Source: an uncultured Flavobacteriaceae bacterium (GTDB taxonomy: Bacteria > Bacteroidota > Bacteroidia > Flavobacteriales > Flavobacteriaceae). From it: a DNA stretch of 64,000 nt. A program made the position numbers and the translations under genes. Positions 18,822-27,944 of this stretch are shown piece after piece; within the stretch, counting starts at the first letter, position 1; every line of letters begins with the position of its first letter. The notes beneath the pieces were generated by a model. The model made no database searches. It saw only the letters and a list, made by a program, of their open reading frames with translations, and was not told where the DNA came from. The stretch is from assembly GCA_947493535.1 (NCBI GenBank), contig CANLRK010000001.1, positions 496,001 through 560,000 on the forward strand, given 5' to 3'.

Positions 18822-20246
18822 ATGAAAAACCTTGTAACCAGTTTAAAAGTACTTTTATTTTTAGCAACTATTTGTTTTGCTGTAAGTTGTTCGGATGATT
18901 TGGATGATGTAATTCAAGATGCAGATGGAGATACGGTTTCGGATCAAATAGATAATTGTATTTCTGCAGCCAATACAGACCAGTTAGATACTGATGGAGA
19001 TGGATTAGGAGATGCCTGTGATGAAGATGATGACAATGACGGTGTTTTAGATGTTGATGATAATTGTCCATTAGTAGCTAATCCAGACCAAACAGATGTA
19101 GACGCTGATGGTGTTGGAGATGTTTGTCAAGGGCCAGATTACCCTTGTGAAAATGGTTTTGCAGATGTGTATCCGTGTGATGGCTACGATTTGATGGCAC
19201 ATATAAGTTTAGCTGGCTTAGGAGGAATTACAGGAAATGATTCTTGGGGTTGGACAGATCCAACTACCGGAAAAGAATATGCCCTGATTTCATTAAATAC
19301 AGGAACATCATTTGTAGATATTACTAATGCTTCGGTTCCTGTAATACTTGGTTTTTTACCTACAGCAACATCAAATAGTACTTGGCGTGATGTAAAAGTA
19401 TATCAAAATCATGCATATATTGTTAGTGAAGCGTCAGGACACGGAATGCAGGTTTTTGATTTAACACGTTTGCGTAATGTAGCAACGCCTCCAGCAACAT
19501 TTACAGCTGATGCACATTATACAGGTTTTGGGAGAGCACACAATATTGTAATTAATGAAGATAGTGGTTATGCCTATGCCGTAGGTTCTAATACGTATAG
19601 TGGAGGTCCACATTTTGTTAATATTCAAAACCCAGTGGCACCAGTGGCTGCAGGTGGTTATAGTACAGATGCATATTCGCACGACGCACAGGTAGTTACT
19701 TATAATGGTCCAGATGCTGATTATGCAGGTCGTGAAATTCTAATAGGAAGTAATGAAGATGAGGTAGTTATTGTAGATGTTACCGATAAAAATAATCCAA
19801 TAAATATATCTAGTGTTAGTTATACTAACATTGGGTATACACACCAAGGATGGTTTACGGAGGACATGAACTACTTTATTGTTGGAGATGAATTGGATGA
19901 AAATAATTTTGGAGGAAATACAAGAACGATGGTTTTTGATTTTTCTGATTTAGATATGCCTGTGTTACATTTTGAACATTTAGGTACTACAACAGCAATA
20001 GATCATAATTTATACGTTAGAGACGGTTTGTGCTATCAAGCAAATTATACTGCAGGGATGCAAGTTTTAACTGTAGGTAATATTGCATCAGGGTCTTTAA
20101 CTCAAGTAGGTTTTTTTGATACCTATCCTCCAAATAATAGTGCTTCTTTTCATGGAGCCTGGAATGTGTACCCTTATTTTGAAAGCGGGAATATCATAAT
20201 TAGTGACTATGACGGAGGATTGTTTATTGTTCGAGAAAGCGAATAA
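18822..20246 (+). CDS. Choice-of-anchor B lipoprotein with thrombospondin type 3 repeats
   Basis: 474-residue lipoprotein with lipobox VSCS (FAVSC). Residues about 30-95 are calcium-binding thrombospondin type 3 repeats ([34 protein letters not shown]). The rest is a choice-of-anchor B domain, a beta-propeller-like fold ([56 protein letters not shown]). The start at MKNLVTSL is preferred because a signal peptide begins there; the frame is open 23 codons upstream. It leads a run of four exported proteins ending in the MbnP/MbnH-like pair. Confidence 0.85.
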   Translation: MKNLVTSLKVLLFLATICFAVSCSDDLDDVIQDADGDTVSDQIDNCISAANTDQLDTDGDGLGDACDEDDDNDGVLDVDDNCPLVANPDQTDVDADGVGDVCQGPDYPCENGFADVYPCDGYDLMAHISLAGLGGITGNDSWGWTDPTTGKEYALISLNTGTSFVDITNASVPVILGFLPTATSNSTWRDVKVYQNHAYIVSEASGHGMQVFDLTRLRNVATPPATFTADAHYTGFGRAHNIVINEDSGYAYAVGSNTYSGGPHFVNIQNPVAPVAAGGYSTDAYSHDAQVVTYNGPDADYAGREILIGSNEDEVVIVDVTDKNNPINISSVSYTNIGYTHQGWFTEDMNYFIVGDELDENNFGGNTRTMVFDFSDLDMPVLHFEHLGTTTAIDHNLYVRDGLCYQANYTAGMQVLTVGNIASGSLTQVGFFDTYPPNNSASFHGAWNVYPYFESGNIIISDYDGGLFIVRESE

Positions 20247-20253
20247 TACAGAA

Positions 20254-21573
20254 ATGAAAAAATTAATTTACATTCTTTTAGCAGGTGTTTTTTTGTTTTC
20301 CTGTTCAGATGATGATACAATAACTACTACAAGTAGCGCATCACGTGTTGAGTGGGTGAGAACGTTTGGAGGTACTAAAAACGAAAGTGCCGCTTCAGTG
20401 GTAGCTACGTCAGACGGCGGATATGCTGTTTTTGGCTACGCTCAAAGTGCTGATGGTGATGTAACAACAAATACTACAGAAGGTTATGATTGCTGGCTAC
20501 TAAAACTTGATGCTAACGACGCATTAGAGTGGAGTAATACTTATGGAGGGTCATTAGATGATAGAGGTAGCGAAATTATTCAGACTAATGATGGTGGTTT
20601 TGCAATAGTAGGATATAGCAAAAGTAACGATGAAGATGTAAGTGAAAATTTTGGCTTTCATGATCTGTGGATAGTTAAATTAACAGCGACAGGACTTATT
20701 AGCTGGGAAAAATCACTAGGCTACGCTGGTACCGATAAAGCTTTTTCGATTATTCAAACCACAGATGGTGGATTCTTTATCGCAGGGGTGTTGGATGTTA
20801 CTGCTTCAGGTGGAGCAGGAAATAGCCGTGCAGTTCAACATGCAGGAGGTGATTATTGGGCAGTTAAGCTTGATGCTTCAGGTAACATTCAGTGGACAAA
20901 GTATTTTGGAGGTAACTTTACAGAAGAACCTAATGATGTTATTGAAACAGCTGATGGCGGGTTTATTATTGTAGGCGCTTCTGATAGTGTTGATATAGAC
21001 ATTACAAACAATAAAGGACAATATGATTATTGGATTGTTAAAATTAACGCTCTTGGAACTCTTGTTTGGGAAAAATCATTTGGAGGCACAGGGGTGGACG
21101 AAGCTCATAGCATAGTTGCAACCAATGATGGTAATTATTATATTTTAGGAGAAACTAGAAGTGATGATGTAGATGTTTCTAACCATATTGGAGATGCTGA
21201 TTTATGGTTAATTAAAATAGATACAAACGGAAACTTGCTTTCTGAAAAAACATTTGGAGGTTCACATTTTGATGTAGGGAGATCAATTAAAAAAACAACT
21301 GATGGAGGGTTTCTTTTTGTAGGTAGCACCAGAAGTCAGAATGGTGATGTGTCAGGAAACAACGGGCAAAACGATGCTTGGGTTGCTAAAATTTCTAATA
21401 GTGGAACCATAGAATGGAGTGAAACAGTAGGTGGTTCAGTATCTGATTTTGCATATGATGTGGCAGAGTTGTCCAACCAAAAAATTATTGCCGTGGGAGA
21501 AACCGCAAGCAATAATTTTGACATAACAACTCAAAAAGGATTGTTAGATGTATTAATTATAAAATTACAATGA
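20254..21573 (+). CDS. Exported lipoprotein with beta-propeller-like repeats
   Basis: 439 residues, lipobox FSCS near residue 17. Then come seven or so repeats of about 55-60 residues with the pattern W-x-x-x-(F/Y)GG...D...(I/V)-x-(T/S)-x-DGG(F/Y)...G...S...DVS...G..D.W..K(L/I)...G (for example TSDGGYAVFGYAQS, TNDGGFAIVGYSKS, TADGGFIIVGASDS). This predicts a closed beta-propeller. It overlaps the MbnP-like gene by 4 bp (ATGA), indicating co-translation. The start MKKLIYIL is 17 codons into a longer open frame. No enzymatic motif was seen. Confidence 0.82.
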   Translation: MKKLIYILLAGVFLFSCSDDDTITTTSSASRVEWVRTFGGTKNESAASVVATSDGGYAVFGYAQSADGDVTTNTTEGYDCWLLKLDANDALEWSNTYGGSLDDRGSEIIQTNDGGFAIVGYSKSNDEDVSENFGFHDLWIVKLTATGLISWEKSLGYAGTDKAFSIIQTTDGGFFIAGVLDVTASGGAGNSRAVQHAGGDYWAVKLDASGNIQWTKYFGGNFTEEPNDVIETADGGFIIVGASDSVDIDITNNKGQYDYWIVKINALGTLVWEKSFGGTGVDEAHSIVATNDGNYYILGETRSDDVDVSNHIGDADLWLIKIDTNGNLLSEKTFGGSHFDVGRSIKKTTDGGFLFVGSTRSQNGDVSGNNGQNDAWVAKISNSGTIEWSETVGGSVSDFAYDVAELSNQKIIAVGETASNNFDITTQKGLLDVLIIKLQ

Positions 21574-22343
21574 AAAAATTAGCAGTAATATTGTTTTTAA
21601 GTGTATCGGTGTTCAGTTCATGTACTGAAGATACTGATGAGGCACTACCAACTACCCAAGTAACCCTAAAGTTTGCACATAATTGGAATGGAGCAGAAGT
21701 AACCAACGCTAACTTTAACACCATTCAGTATTTTAATGAAAACAATGATGAGTTAAGTTTAGAAAAGTTACGTTACCTAATATCTGAAGTAACGTTACAT
21801 AAAGCAAATGGAGAAAAAATAATACTAAACGGGTATAACTTAGTAGATGTAACCAACAATCAAAATATGAGTTACACACCTAGTCCAACAGTTCCTGTAG
21901 GAACATACACAAATGTTTCGTTTACATTTGGTTTTAATAATGATGATAATATTGATGGAGCTTATGCCGATTTGAACTCAGCTTCATGGGGAGTGCCAGC
22001 AATGTTAGGCGGAGGGTACCACTATATGCAAATGGAAGGAAAGTTCATAAACAATGTTGCTGCTGAAGAAGGCTACGCGTATCACGCAATTAGAGCAGTT
22101 GATAATACAGATCCAAATAATTTAGTATTTCAAGACACTTTTTTTACAGTAAATTTAGGAACGGTAATTATTAGAGAAAATGCAGAAGTTGAGGTTAAAA
22201 TGAATATAGCCGAGTGGTACAAAAACCCATATACATGGAACTTAAACACGTGGGGTAGCATGTTAATGCAAAATTTCGATGCTCAGGTGGAAATGTATAA
22301 TAATGGTCAAAATGTATTTAGTTTAGGTTCGGTAAATCCGTAA
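21570..22343 (+). CDS. MbnP-like copper-associated lipoprotein
   Basis: 257-residue lipoprotein (lipobox FSSC) resembling MbnP, the partner of di-haem MbnH. In methanotrophs MbnH oxidises a tryptophan of MbnP to kynurenine and MbnP then binds copper; this is knowledge about the family, not seen here. The visible family pattern is VTLKFAHNWNG at the N-terminus, LRYLISEVTLHKANGE, PVGTYTNVSFTFGFN and MLGGGYHYMQMEGKF. Trp-rich stretches (EWYKNPYTWNLNTWGSM) could hold the modified residue. Directly followed, 3 bp later, by the di-haem peroxidase gene. Confidence 0.82.
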   Translation: MKKLAVILFLSVSVFSSCTEDTDEALPTTQVTLKFAHNWNGAEVTNANFNTIQYFNENNDELSLEKLRYLISEVTLHKANGEKIILNGYNLVDVTNNQNMSYTPSPTVPVGTYTNVSFTFGFNNDDNIDGAYADLNSASWGVPAMLGGGYHYMQMEGKFINNVAAEEGYAYHAIRAVDNTDPNNLVFQDTFFTVNLGTVIIRENAEVEVKMNIAEWYKNPYTWNLNTWGSMLMQNFDAQVEMYNNGQNVFSLGSVNP

Positions 22344-22346
22344 GGT

Positions 22347-23411
22347 ATGTGTAGAAAAATCGGACATATAGTTTTTGTTTTTCTTATGTTAGCATCGTGC
22401 TCAAAAGACGATTCCACACAGCAGTATGTGCCCACTCCAATGGCTTTGGAGGTACCACCATTATTTGAAGAAAAAATATTAGCACCAATAATCCCTTTTG
22501 ATAATCCACAAACTGTAGAAGGAGTAGCTTTAGGAAAAAAACTGTTTTTTGATCCTATTTTATCTGCTGATAATACGCAATCATGTGCGAGTTGTCATGC
22601 TCCTGAAAACGCCTTTACTGATAGTGATAGGTTTAGTGTAGGTATTGATGGTTTGGAAGGAAACAGAAACTCAATGCCAATTTTTAATATGGCATTTAAT
22701 TACGATGAGAAGTTTTTTTGGGACGGAAGAGTGTTTAGTTTGGAACGTCAGGCAAAACAACCAGTAGAGAATCCAATTGAAATGCACAACACATGGAGTA
22801 ATGCAGTAACTCAACTTCGTAATCACGAGGAGTACCCTGAACTTTTTGAACGTGCTTTTGGTAGCACTATGATAAATGCAAACTTGGTAACCAAAGCTAT
22901 AGCACAATTTGAACGTACACTTATTTCTGGTAACGCTAAGTTTGATAGGTATTTACTTGGTACTGCCACCTTAACACCAGAAGAGTTAAATGGTTTTAAT
23001 ATATTTATGGATGAAGCAAGGGGTGATTGCTTTCATTGTCACGGAAGTATTAATAATCCGCTGTGGACTGATAACTTGTTTCATAATAATGGTTTAGATG
23101 CTACTTTTATTGACTTAGGTTTAGGAGAGGTAACAGGTGATCCAGCCGACAATGGAAAATTTAAAACACCATCTTTACGAAACCTTGCATATACTGCCCC
23201 ATACATGCATGATGGTCGCTTTAATACCCTCGATGAAGTAATTAACCATTATAGTGAAGGGTTGCAAAACTCGTCTACTGTTGATCCGTTAATGAAAAAA
23301 GTTGATGAAGGAGGTGTTCATTTAACCAACCAGGATAAAGCCGATTTAAAAGCCTTTTTGCTTTCACTTTCTGATGAAGAGTTTATTAACAACCCAGCTT
23401 TTCAAAACTAA
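22347..23411 (+). CDS. Di-haem cytochrome c peroxidase family protein, MbnH/MauG-like
   Basis: 354-residue lipoprotein (lipobox LASC, Cys18) with two haem c sites: CASCH at 80-84 and CFHCH at 228-232. Family motifs FFWDGR and APYMHDGRFNTLDEV are present. It belongs to the bacterial cytochrome c peroxidase/MauG superfamily and would work in the periplasm. Next to an MbnP-like protein the better assignment is MbnH, which modifies its partner instead of detoxifying peroxide. Which axial ligand the second haem uses cannot be read. No terminator is obvious in the 170 bp before sufA. Confidence 0.87.
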   Translation: MCRKIGHIVFVFLMLASCSKDDSTQQYVPTPMALEVPPLFEEKILAPIIPFDNPQTVEGVALGKKLFFDPILSADNTQSCASCHAPENAFTDSDRFSVGIDGLEGNRNSMPIFNMAFNYDEKFFWDGRVFSLERQAKQPVENPIEMHNTWSNAVTQLRNHEEYPELFERAFGSTMINANLVTKAIAQFERTLISGNAKFDRYLLGTATLTPEELNGFNIFMDEARGDCFHCHGSINNPLWTDNLFHNNGLDATFIDLGLGEVTGDPADNGKFKTPSLRNLAYTAPYMHDGRFNTLDEVINHYSEGLQNSSTVDPLMKKVDEGGVHLTNQDKADLKAFLLSLSDEEFINNPAFQN

Positions 23412-23524
23412 ATCTATATATAAAAACCACTCTTACAATCATTTTGCTACTATCATAATCTAGTAAAAAGTGCCTTGATGTAAGCAAGCCATGTCTTCTC
23501 AGACAAAATTATAAGTGAAATTGA

Positions 23525-23555
23525 TTGATGCGAATAGATATTTACTCTATATTTG
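23525..23555 (+). promoter_or_regulatory. Predicted suf promoter, TTG-N20-TAtaTTTG
   Basis: -33 TTG (23525-23527) and -7 TATATTTG (23548-23555) separated by 20 bp, the expected sigma-ABfr layout, 29 bp before the sufA-like ATG. The 110 bp between the peroxidase stop and this promoter show no gene or clear operator. Confidence 0.65.
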
Positions 23556-23584
23556 CACTCTATTTAGAAATAATCTAATTTAAG

Positions 23585-23914
23585 ATGATAAAAGTCTCAG
23601 AATCAGCAAAAAATAAAGTTATTGCTCTTATGCAAGAAGACGGCTTTAACGCTGCAAATGATTACGTAAGAGTTGGTGTGAAAAGCGGAGGGTGCTCTGG
23701 CTTGTCATATGACTTGACTTTTGATAAAAATAAAAAAGAAAACGATAAGGTTTTTGAAGATAATAACATTAAAGTTATTGTTGATAAAAAGAGTTTCCTA
23801 TATCTAGTAGGAACTACGTTAGAATATTCAGGAGGCCTTAATGGTAAGGGGTTTGTGTTTAATAACCCTAATGCTAACAGAACATGTGGCTGTGGAGAAA
23901 GTTTTTCATTATAG
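23585..23914 (+). CDS. A-type iron-sulfur carrier (SufA/IscA/HesB family)
   Basis: 109-residue carrier that receives iron-sulfur clusters from the SufBCD scaffold and passes them to apoproteins. The three conserved cysteines are Cys37 (SGGCSGLSY), Cys101 and Cys103 (TCGCGESF). Length and layout are typical. It is first in the suf cluster, 19 bp before sufB, and immediately behind the promoter. I call it SufA-like on context; IscA by name would be equally valid. Confidence 0.93.
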   Translation: MIKVSESAKNKVIALMQEDGFNAANDYVRVGVKSGGCSGLSYDLTFDKNKKENDKVFEDNNIKVIVDKKSFLYLVGTTLEYSGGLNGKGFVFNNPNANRTCGCGESFSL

Positions 23915-23933
23915 TACAATATAAATCGAGAAG

Positions 23934-25382
23934 ATGAGTAAGTATACAGAGGACGATTTAAAAGAAGAATTAAAAGATAAAGAGTACGAGTACGGGTTTT
24001 ATACAGATATTGAATCAGAAACCTTTCCAATAGGTTTAAACGAAGAAATCGTCAGAGCCATATCTAAAAAGAAAGAAGAGCCAGAATGGATGACTGAATG
24101 GCGTTTAGAGGCTTTTAGAGTGTGGAAGGAAATGGAAGAGCCAGAATGGGCAAACGTGAACTATGAAAAACCCGATTTCCAATCAATAGCCTATTACTCT
24201 GCACCAAAATCCATAGATCCTAACAAGACTTTAGACGATGTAGATCCTGATTTACTAGCTATGTATAAGAAGTTAGGAATTTCTATTGATGAACAGAAGC
24301 GTATGAACAATATTGCAATGGATATTGTTGTTGATTCGGTTTCTGTAGCGACAACATTTCAGGATACTTTGGCAGAAAAAGGAATTATCTTCTGTCCAAT
24401 ATCAGAGGCAATTCAAAAACACCCTGATTTAGTAAAGAAATATCTAGGGACTATAGTGCCTCAAAAAGATAATTTTTATGCAGCGTTAAACTCTGCAGTG
24501 TTTAGTGACGGGTCATTTTGTTACATCCCAAAAGGAGTAAAGTGTCCAATGGAATTATCAACGTATTTCCGTATCAATCAAGCAGGAACAGGACAATTTG
24601 AACGTACTTTGGTAATTGCGGATGAGGGTTCTTATGTAAGTTATTTAGAAGGATGTACAGCACCAAGTAGAGATGAAAATCAGTTACATGCGGCAGTTGT
24701 AGAGTTGATAGCTTTAGATGATGCTGAAATTAAATATTCAACAGTACAAAATTGGTTTCCGGGTAACGCAGAAGGAAAAGGAGGAGTATACAATTTTGTT
24801 ACTAAAAGAGGTTTGTGCGAGAGAAATGCAAAAATTTCGTGGACACAAGTAGAAACCGGAAGTGCAGTTACTTGGAAATACCCATCGTGTATTTTAAAAG
24901 GAAACAATTCTGTAGGAGAGTTTTATTCAATTGCGGTAACTAATAATTTTCAACAGGCAGATACTGGTACGAAAATGATTCACCTTGGAAAAAATACTAA
25001 AAGTACAATTATTTCAAAAGGTATTTCTGCAGGAAAATCACAAAACTCATACAGAGGTTTAGTTCAAATAGGTCCTAGAGCTACCAACGCTAGAAACTTC
25101 TCACAATGTGATTCTTTACTAATGGGTAACGAATGTGGTGCACATACTTTTCCGTACATTGAAGCAAAAAATAATACGGCGCAAATAGAGCATGAAGCAA
25201 CAACCAGTAAAATAGGAGAAGATCAAATATTTTATTGTAACCAGCGAGGTATTGATACTGAAAAAGCCATTGCATTAATTGTAAATGGGTTTAGTAAGGA
25301 GGTGTTAAATAAGTTGCCAATGGAATTTGCAGTAGAAGCTCAAAAGCTATTAGAAATAAGTTTAGAAGGGTCTGTAGGGTAA
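23934..25382 (+). CDS. sufB: Fe-S cluster assembly protein SufB
   Basis: Scaffold subunit of SufBC2D on which clusters are built, 482 residues. Visible motifs are [18 protein letters not shown], the beta-helix core ([43 protein letters not shown] in part, [17 protein letters not shown]) and the C-terminal cluster region with [23 protein letters not shown]. The SufB-specific length and N-terminal domain separate it from SufD. It follows the carrier gene and precedes a lipoprotein inserted before sufC. Confidence 0.97.
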   Translation: MSKYTEDDLKEELKDKEYEYGFYTDIESETFPIGLNEEIVRAISKKKEEPEWMTEWRLEAFRVWKEMEEPEWANVNYEKPDFQSIAYYSAPKSIDPNKTLDDVDPDLLAMYKKLGISIDEQKRMNNIAMDIVVDSVSVATTFQDTLAEKGIIFCPISEAIQKHPDLVKKYLGTIVPQKDNFYAALNSAVFSDGSFCYIPKGVKCPMELSTYFRINQAGTGQFERTLVIADEGSYVSYLEGCTAPSRDENQLHAAVVELIALDDAEIKYSTVQNWFPGNAEGKGGVYNFVTKRGLCERNAKISWTQVETGSAVTWKYPSCILKGNNSVGEFYSIAVTNNFQQADTGTKMIHLGKNTKSTIISKGISAGKSQNSYRGLVQIGPRATNARNFSQCDSLLMGNECGAHTFPYIEAKNNTAQIEHEATTSKIGEDQIFYCNQRGIDTEKAIALIVNGFSKEVLNKLPMEFAVEAQKLLEISLEGSVG

Positions 25383-25392
25383 AAATGAGAAT

Positions 25393-25761
25393 ATGAAAAA
25401 GTTAGTTTTTATATTAAGTATCATAACATTAGTAGCTTGTAAAACAGATAAGAAAGAGGCTAATAATTCAGATTTAAAAGTACTTTCAGGAAAGTATTTG
25501 TATTATGCAGATGCAGCAATTTTACAAACTGAAAATGAAGTGTATGGTGTTGTTTTAAATAAAAAAACAATGCATTTAAATGAGCAAGTAAAACCTTATA
25601 AAGTTGCAGCTACTGATATGGTGTATGTAGAGCTTAAAGGAAAAATAACACCAAAACCCGAAGGAGAAGAAGGGTGGCCAAATACCGTTGAAATAGTAGA
25701 AATACTAAAAGTAACGAAGCCAAAAAAAGAAGAAAAAGACATTATAATACTAGGAAAATAA
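25393..25761 (+). CDS. Small lipoprotein inserted between sufB and sufC
   Basis: 122 residues with lipobox LVAC (Cys16). The rest is a compact beta-rich domain (LSGKYLYYADAAILQTENEVYGVVL, then YKVAATDMVYVELKGKITPKPEGEEGWPNTVEIVEIL). The last segment resembles a C-terminal strand pattern of NlpE-type/OB-like lipoproteins, a weak match. It lies 10 bp after sufB and 4 bp before sufC, so it must be co-transcribed with a cytosolic pathway although it is exported. Function unknown; it does not look like a Suf component. Confidence 0.85.
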   Translation: MKKLVFILSIITLVACKTDKKEANNSDLKVLSGKYLYYADAAILQTENEVYGVVLNKKTMHLNEQVKPYKVAATDMVYVELKGKITPKPEGEEGWPNTVEIVEILKVTKPKKEEKDIIILGK

Positions 25762-25765
25762 TACG

Positions 25766-26518
25766 ATGTTAGAAATAAAAAATTTACACGCTAGAATTGA
25801 GGATAAAGAAATTCTGAAAGGAATTAATTTAGAAGTAAAAGCAGGAGAGGTACATGCAATAATGGGCCCAAACGGAGCAGGGAAAAGTACACTATCATCT
25901 GTAATTGCTGGTAAAGAAGATTATGAAATAAGCAAAGGAGGTATTTCTTTGAGTGGAGAGGATTTATTAGAATTAGATCCAACAGAAAGAGCTCATAAAG
26001 GAGTTTTTATGTCGTTTCAATATCCAGTAGAAATTCCAGGGGTATCTGTAACCAATTTTATTAAAACTGCTATAAACGAAACACGTAAGGCAAATGGATT
26101 AGAAAATATGCCTGCGAAAGAAATGTTGCAAAAAATACGTGAAAAATCTACCTTATTAGAAATAGATCGTAAGTTTTTATCACGTTCTTTAAACGAAGGA
26201 TTTTCTGGAGGAGAAAAAAAGCGTAATGAAATTTTTCAAATGGCAATGTTAGAACCAAAACTAGCCATACTTGATGAAACAGATTCAGGGTTAGATATTG
26301 ATGCTCTTCGTATTGTTTCTAACGGTGTAAATAAATTAAAAAGCAAAGATAACGCGGTAATAGTAATTACTCACTACCAGCGTTTATTAGATTATATAAA
26401 GCCAGACTTTGTACACGTTTTGTTTGACGGTAAAATTGTAAAAACGGGTGATGCATCCTTAGCCCTTGAATTAGAAGAAAAAGGGTACGATTGGATTAAA
26501 GAAGAAGTAAACGCATAA
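25766..26518 (+). CDS. sufC: Fe-S cluster assembly ATPase SufC
   Basis: ABC-type ATPase of the SufBC2D complex, 250 residues. Walker A is GPNGAGKST, the signature is FSGGEKKRNEI (the SufC form) and Walker B leads into LDETDSGLDIDALRIV, with a downstream switch His in ITHYQRLL. It powers conformational change of the SufB/SufD scaffold. Position between sufB and sufD is standard apart from the lipoprotein before it. Confidence 0.98.
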   Translation: MLEIKNLHARIEDKEILKGINLEVKAGEVHAIMGPNGAGKSTLSSVIAGKEDYEISKGGISLSGEDLLELDPTERAHKGVFMSFQYPVEIPGVSVTNFIKTAINETRKANGLENMPAKEMLQKIREKSTLLEIDRKFLSRSLNEGFSGGEKKRNEIFQMAMLEPKLAILDETDSGLDIDALRIVSNGVNKLKSKDNAVIVITHYQRLLDYIKPDFVHVLFDGKIVKTGDASLALELEEKGYDWIKEEVNA

Positions 26519-26559
26519 CAAGATTTTAGCTGTAATTGCTAAAACTGAGGAATGAAACA

Positions 26560-27873
26560 ATGGAGTTAAAAGAAAAATTACTTTCATCATATGTTGCTTT
26601 TGAAAATGGTGTAAATATCAATTCAGATATTCATGAAATAAGAACAAAAGCACTTAAAGAATTTGAAACCCTAGGTTTTCCTACTAAGAAATTAGAAGCA
26701 TGGAAATATACCTCATTAAATTCAATATTAAAAGAGGACTATAGCCTCTTCCCTAAAAAGGAAAATGCAATTGAATTTAAAGATGTAAAAAAGTATTTTA
26801 TACACGATATTGATTCGTATAAAATTATTTTTATCGATGGGAAATACAGTTCGTTTTTATCAGAAACTACCCATGATGGTATAGATGTTTGCTTGTTATC
26901 ATCGGCCTTAACAAAGCCTAAACACAAAGCTGTTATTGAAAATTACTTTAATAAAACAGCAAAGCAAGATAACATGACGGCTTTGAATACTGCTTTTGCT
27001 AGTGAAGGGGCATTCATTAATATACCTAAAAATACAGAAGTAGAAAAACCTATACAGGTAATCAATTTTGCAACAGGTAATGAAACTGCTACATTGTTAC
27101 AACCGCGAAACTTAATTGTTGTTGGTGAAAATTCACACGTACAAATAATTGAACGTCACCAAAGTTTAACATCAAATGCGGTGTTAACCAATGCTGTAAC
27201 CGAAGTTTTTGCTGAAAAAAGAGCAAATGTAGATTACTATAAAATTCAGAATGACTATGATACTGCTTCTTTGATAGATAACACTTATGTATCACAAGAA
27301 AGAGATACTGTTTGTTCTGTACATACATTTTCTTTAGGAGGTAAAATAGTTAGAAATAACTTGAATTTTTATCAAAATGGGCAGCACGTTGATTCTATTT
27401 TAAAAGGAATTACAATTTTAGAAGATAAACAACATGTAGATCATCATACCTTAGTACACCACATAGAACCAAACTGTGAGAGTCATCAAGATTATAAAGG
27501 GATTTATAGCGATAAGTCAACAGGGGTTTTTAACGGTAAAGTTGTTGTTGAAAAAGAAGCGCAAAAAACAAATGCTTACCAACAAAATAACAATGTATTA
27601 ATAAGTGATAAGGCTACTATTAATGCCAAACCACAATTAGAAATTTTCGCAGATGATGTAAAATGCTCGCACGGTTGTACAATTGGTCAGTTAGATGACC
27701 AAGCATTATTTTATATGCAACAACGTGGTATACCTAAAAAGGAAGCTCAAGCGTTATTAATGTACGCTTTTGCTAATACAGTACTGGAAAGTGTTCGTAT
27801 ACCAGAGGTAAAAGCAAGAATTAACAAATTAATAGCTAAAAAACTAAATGTTGATTTAGGATTTGATTTGTAA
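26560..27873 (+). CDS. sufD: Fe-S cluster assembly protein SufD
   Basis: Second scaffold subunit, 437 residues. The N-terminus is helical (TLGFPTKKLEAWKYTSLNSI) and the core a beta-helix with IERHQSLTSNAVLTNAVTEV and the conserved SHQDYKGIYSDKSTGVFNGKV region (shown in part). It ends with KPQLEIFADDVKCSHGCTIGQ, RGIPKKEAQALL. The chosen ATG begins MELKEKLLSS; the frame is open 8 codons upstream. Transcription may partly stop at a hairpin right after it. Confidence 0.96.
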   Translation: MELKEKLLSSYVAFENGVNINSDIHEIRTKALKEFETLGFPTKKLEAWKYTSLNSILKEDYSLFPKKENAIEFKDVKKYFIHDIDSYKIIFIDGKYSSFLSETTHDGIDVCLLSSALTKPKHKAVIENYFNKTAKQDNMTALNTAFASEGAFINIPKNTEVEKPIQVINFATGNETATLLQPRNLIVVGENSHVQIIERHQSLTSNAVLTNAVTEVFAEKRANVDYYKIQNDYDTASLIDNTYVSQERDTVCSVHTFSLGGKIVRNNLNFYQNGQHVDSILKGITILEDKQHVDHHTLVHHIEPNCESHQDYKGIYSDKSTGVFNGKVVVEKEAQKTNAYQQNNNVLISDKATINAKPQLEIFADDVKCSHGCTIGQLDDQALFYMQQRGIPKKEAQALLMYAFANTVLESVRIPEVKARINKLIAKKLNVDLGFDL

Positions 27874-27901
27874 AAAAGAATATCTAGTAACAAAAAAATA
27901 T

Positions 27902-27937
27902 AAACCTCAATTGCTTTAATCGATTGAGGTTTTTTTA
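27902..27937 (+). terminator. Hairpin terminator between sufD and sufS
   Basis: Ten-bp stem AAACCTCAAT / ATTGAGGTTT followed by a run of eight or so Ts, 7 bp before sufS. It divides the suf cluster into sufA-B-lipoprotein-C-D and sufS-onward units and may attenuate the second one. Confidence 0.85.
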
Positions 27938-27944
27938 AAATAAA

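Noticed and set aside
23662-24030. Minus-strand frame across the sufA-sufB junction
   Set aside because: Overlaps two clear Suf genes on the other strand with intact motifs.
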